The notes under the pieces: model-generated | The model's input: only the letters and a program-made list of their open reading frames with translations | Database searches by the model: none | What the model was told of the DNA's origin: nothing | Made by a program: the position numbers and the translations under genes | Assembly: GCF_001591585.1 (NCBI RefSeq) | Contig: NZ_BCVE01000005.1 | Coordinates: 124,001-188,000 of the forward strand | Reading direction: 5' to 3' | Source of the DNA: Niallia circulans NBRC 13626 | GTDB taxonomy: Bacteria > Bacillota > Bacilli > Bacillales > Cytobacillaceae | Length of the DNA stretch: 64,000 bases | In this document: piece by piece, positions 63,564 to 64,000 of the stretch | Layout: the number at the start of each line of letters is the position of its first letter | Numbering within the stretch: the stretch's first letter is position 1

Positions 63564-64000
<437 letters not shown>

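Overview
The window is about 64 kb of low-GC, Gram-positive DNA. Strong GGAGG-type ribosome binding sites, CcpA-type cre boxes, YesLMN-type regulators, LplABC-type sugar importers, a trehalose PTS permease and a YhgE/Pip protein point to a soil-type Bacillaceae (Bacillus sensu lato; a Niallia-like species is only a guess). No rRNA, tRNA, CRISPR array, transposase or phage gene was seen. It reads as a sugar- and nucleoside-scavenging part of the chromosome.

Layout. (1) 1-14.3 kb: an alpha-mannoside/N-glycan locus. It has GH38 (cut by the window start), GH125 and GH92 mannosidases around a GntR-LacI-type regulator whose likely operator occurs on both sides of the divergent promoters, followed by a YesN/YesM/YesL sensory set and an LplABC-type importer. 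(2) 14.5-20 kb: AraC regulator divergent from a short-chain dehydrogenase, a TetR/MFS drug-efflux pair, a small membrane protein and a nitroreductase. (3) 20.1-31 kb: a xylo-oligosaccharide locus with SBP, two permeases, a GH8 reducing-end xylose-releasing exo-oligoxylanase, a GH43 beta-xylosidase, YesL, and a YesM/YesN pair. (4) 31.2-35.3 kb: a GC-rich repeat, a GntR/UTRA regulator, a mannonate-dehydratase-like enolase-superfamily enzyme and a divergent beta-glucoside-type PTS IIBC. (5) 35.3-44.5 kb: an Excalibur-domain membrane protein, an iron/sugar-phosphate-type ABC transporter linked to a third YesMN-type two-component system, and a stand-alone trehalose PTS permease with a clear promoter/operator/cre layout.

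(6) 44.8-45.1 kb: a strictly phased 41-bp tandem array, downstream of (7) a YhgE/Pip protein built on 17- and 18-residue repeats (45.3-47.9 kb). (8) 48.4-52.8 kb: a SunI-like protein, a small CxxC protein, and a CdaR regulator convergent with a GntP permease-glycerate kinase operon. (9) 53.4-60.4 kb: an MpsC-like protein, then a six-gene operon joining a spermidine/putrescine-type ABC transporter to a nucleoside hydrolase and an adenine deaminase, probably a purine-nucleoside salvage system. (10) 60.5-64 kb: membrane proteins, a YfhP-like membrane hydrolase, a frameshifted gene remnant, and the C-terminal part of a GH1 6-phospho-beta-glucosidase.

The common scheme in the sugar loci is: extracellular oligosaccharide sensed by a YesM kinase, YesN-type AraC activation, import by an LplABC-like transporter lacking its own ATPase (a shared MsmX-type ATPase is expected elsewhere), cleavage by cytoplasmic exo-glycosidases without signal peptides, and CcpA control through cre boxes.
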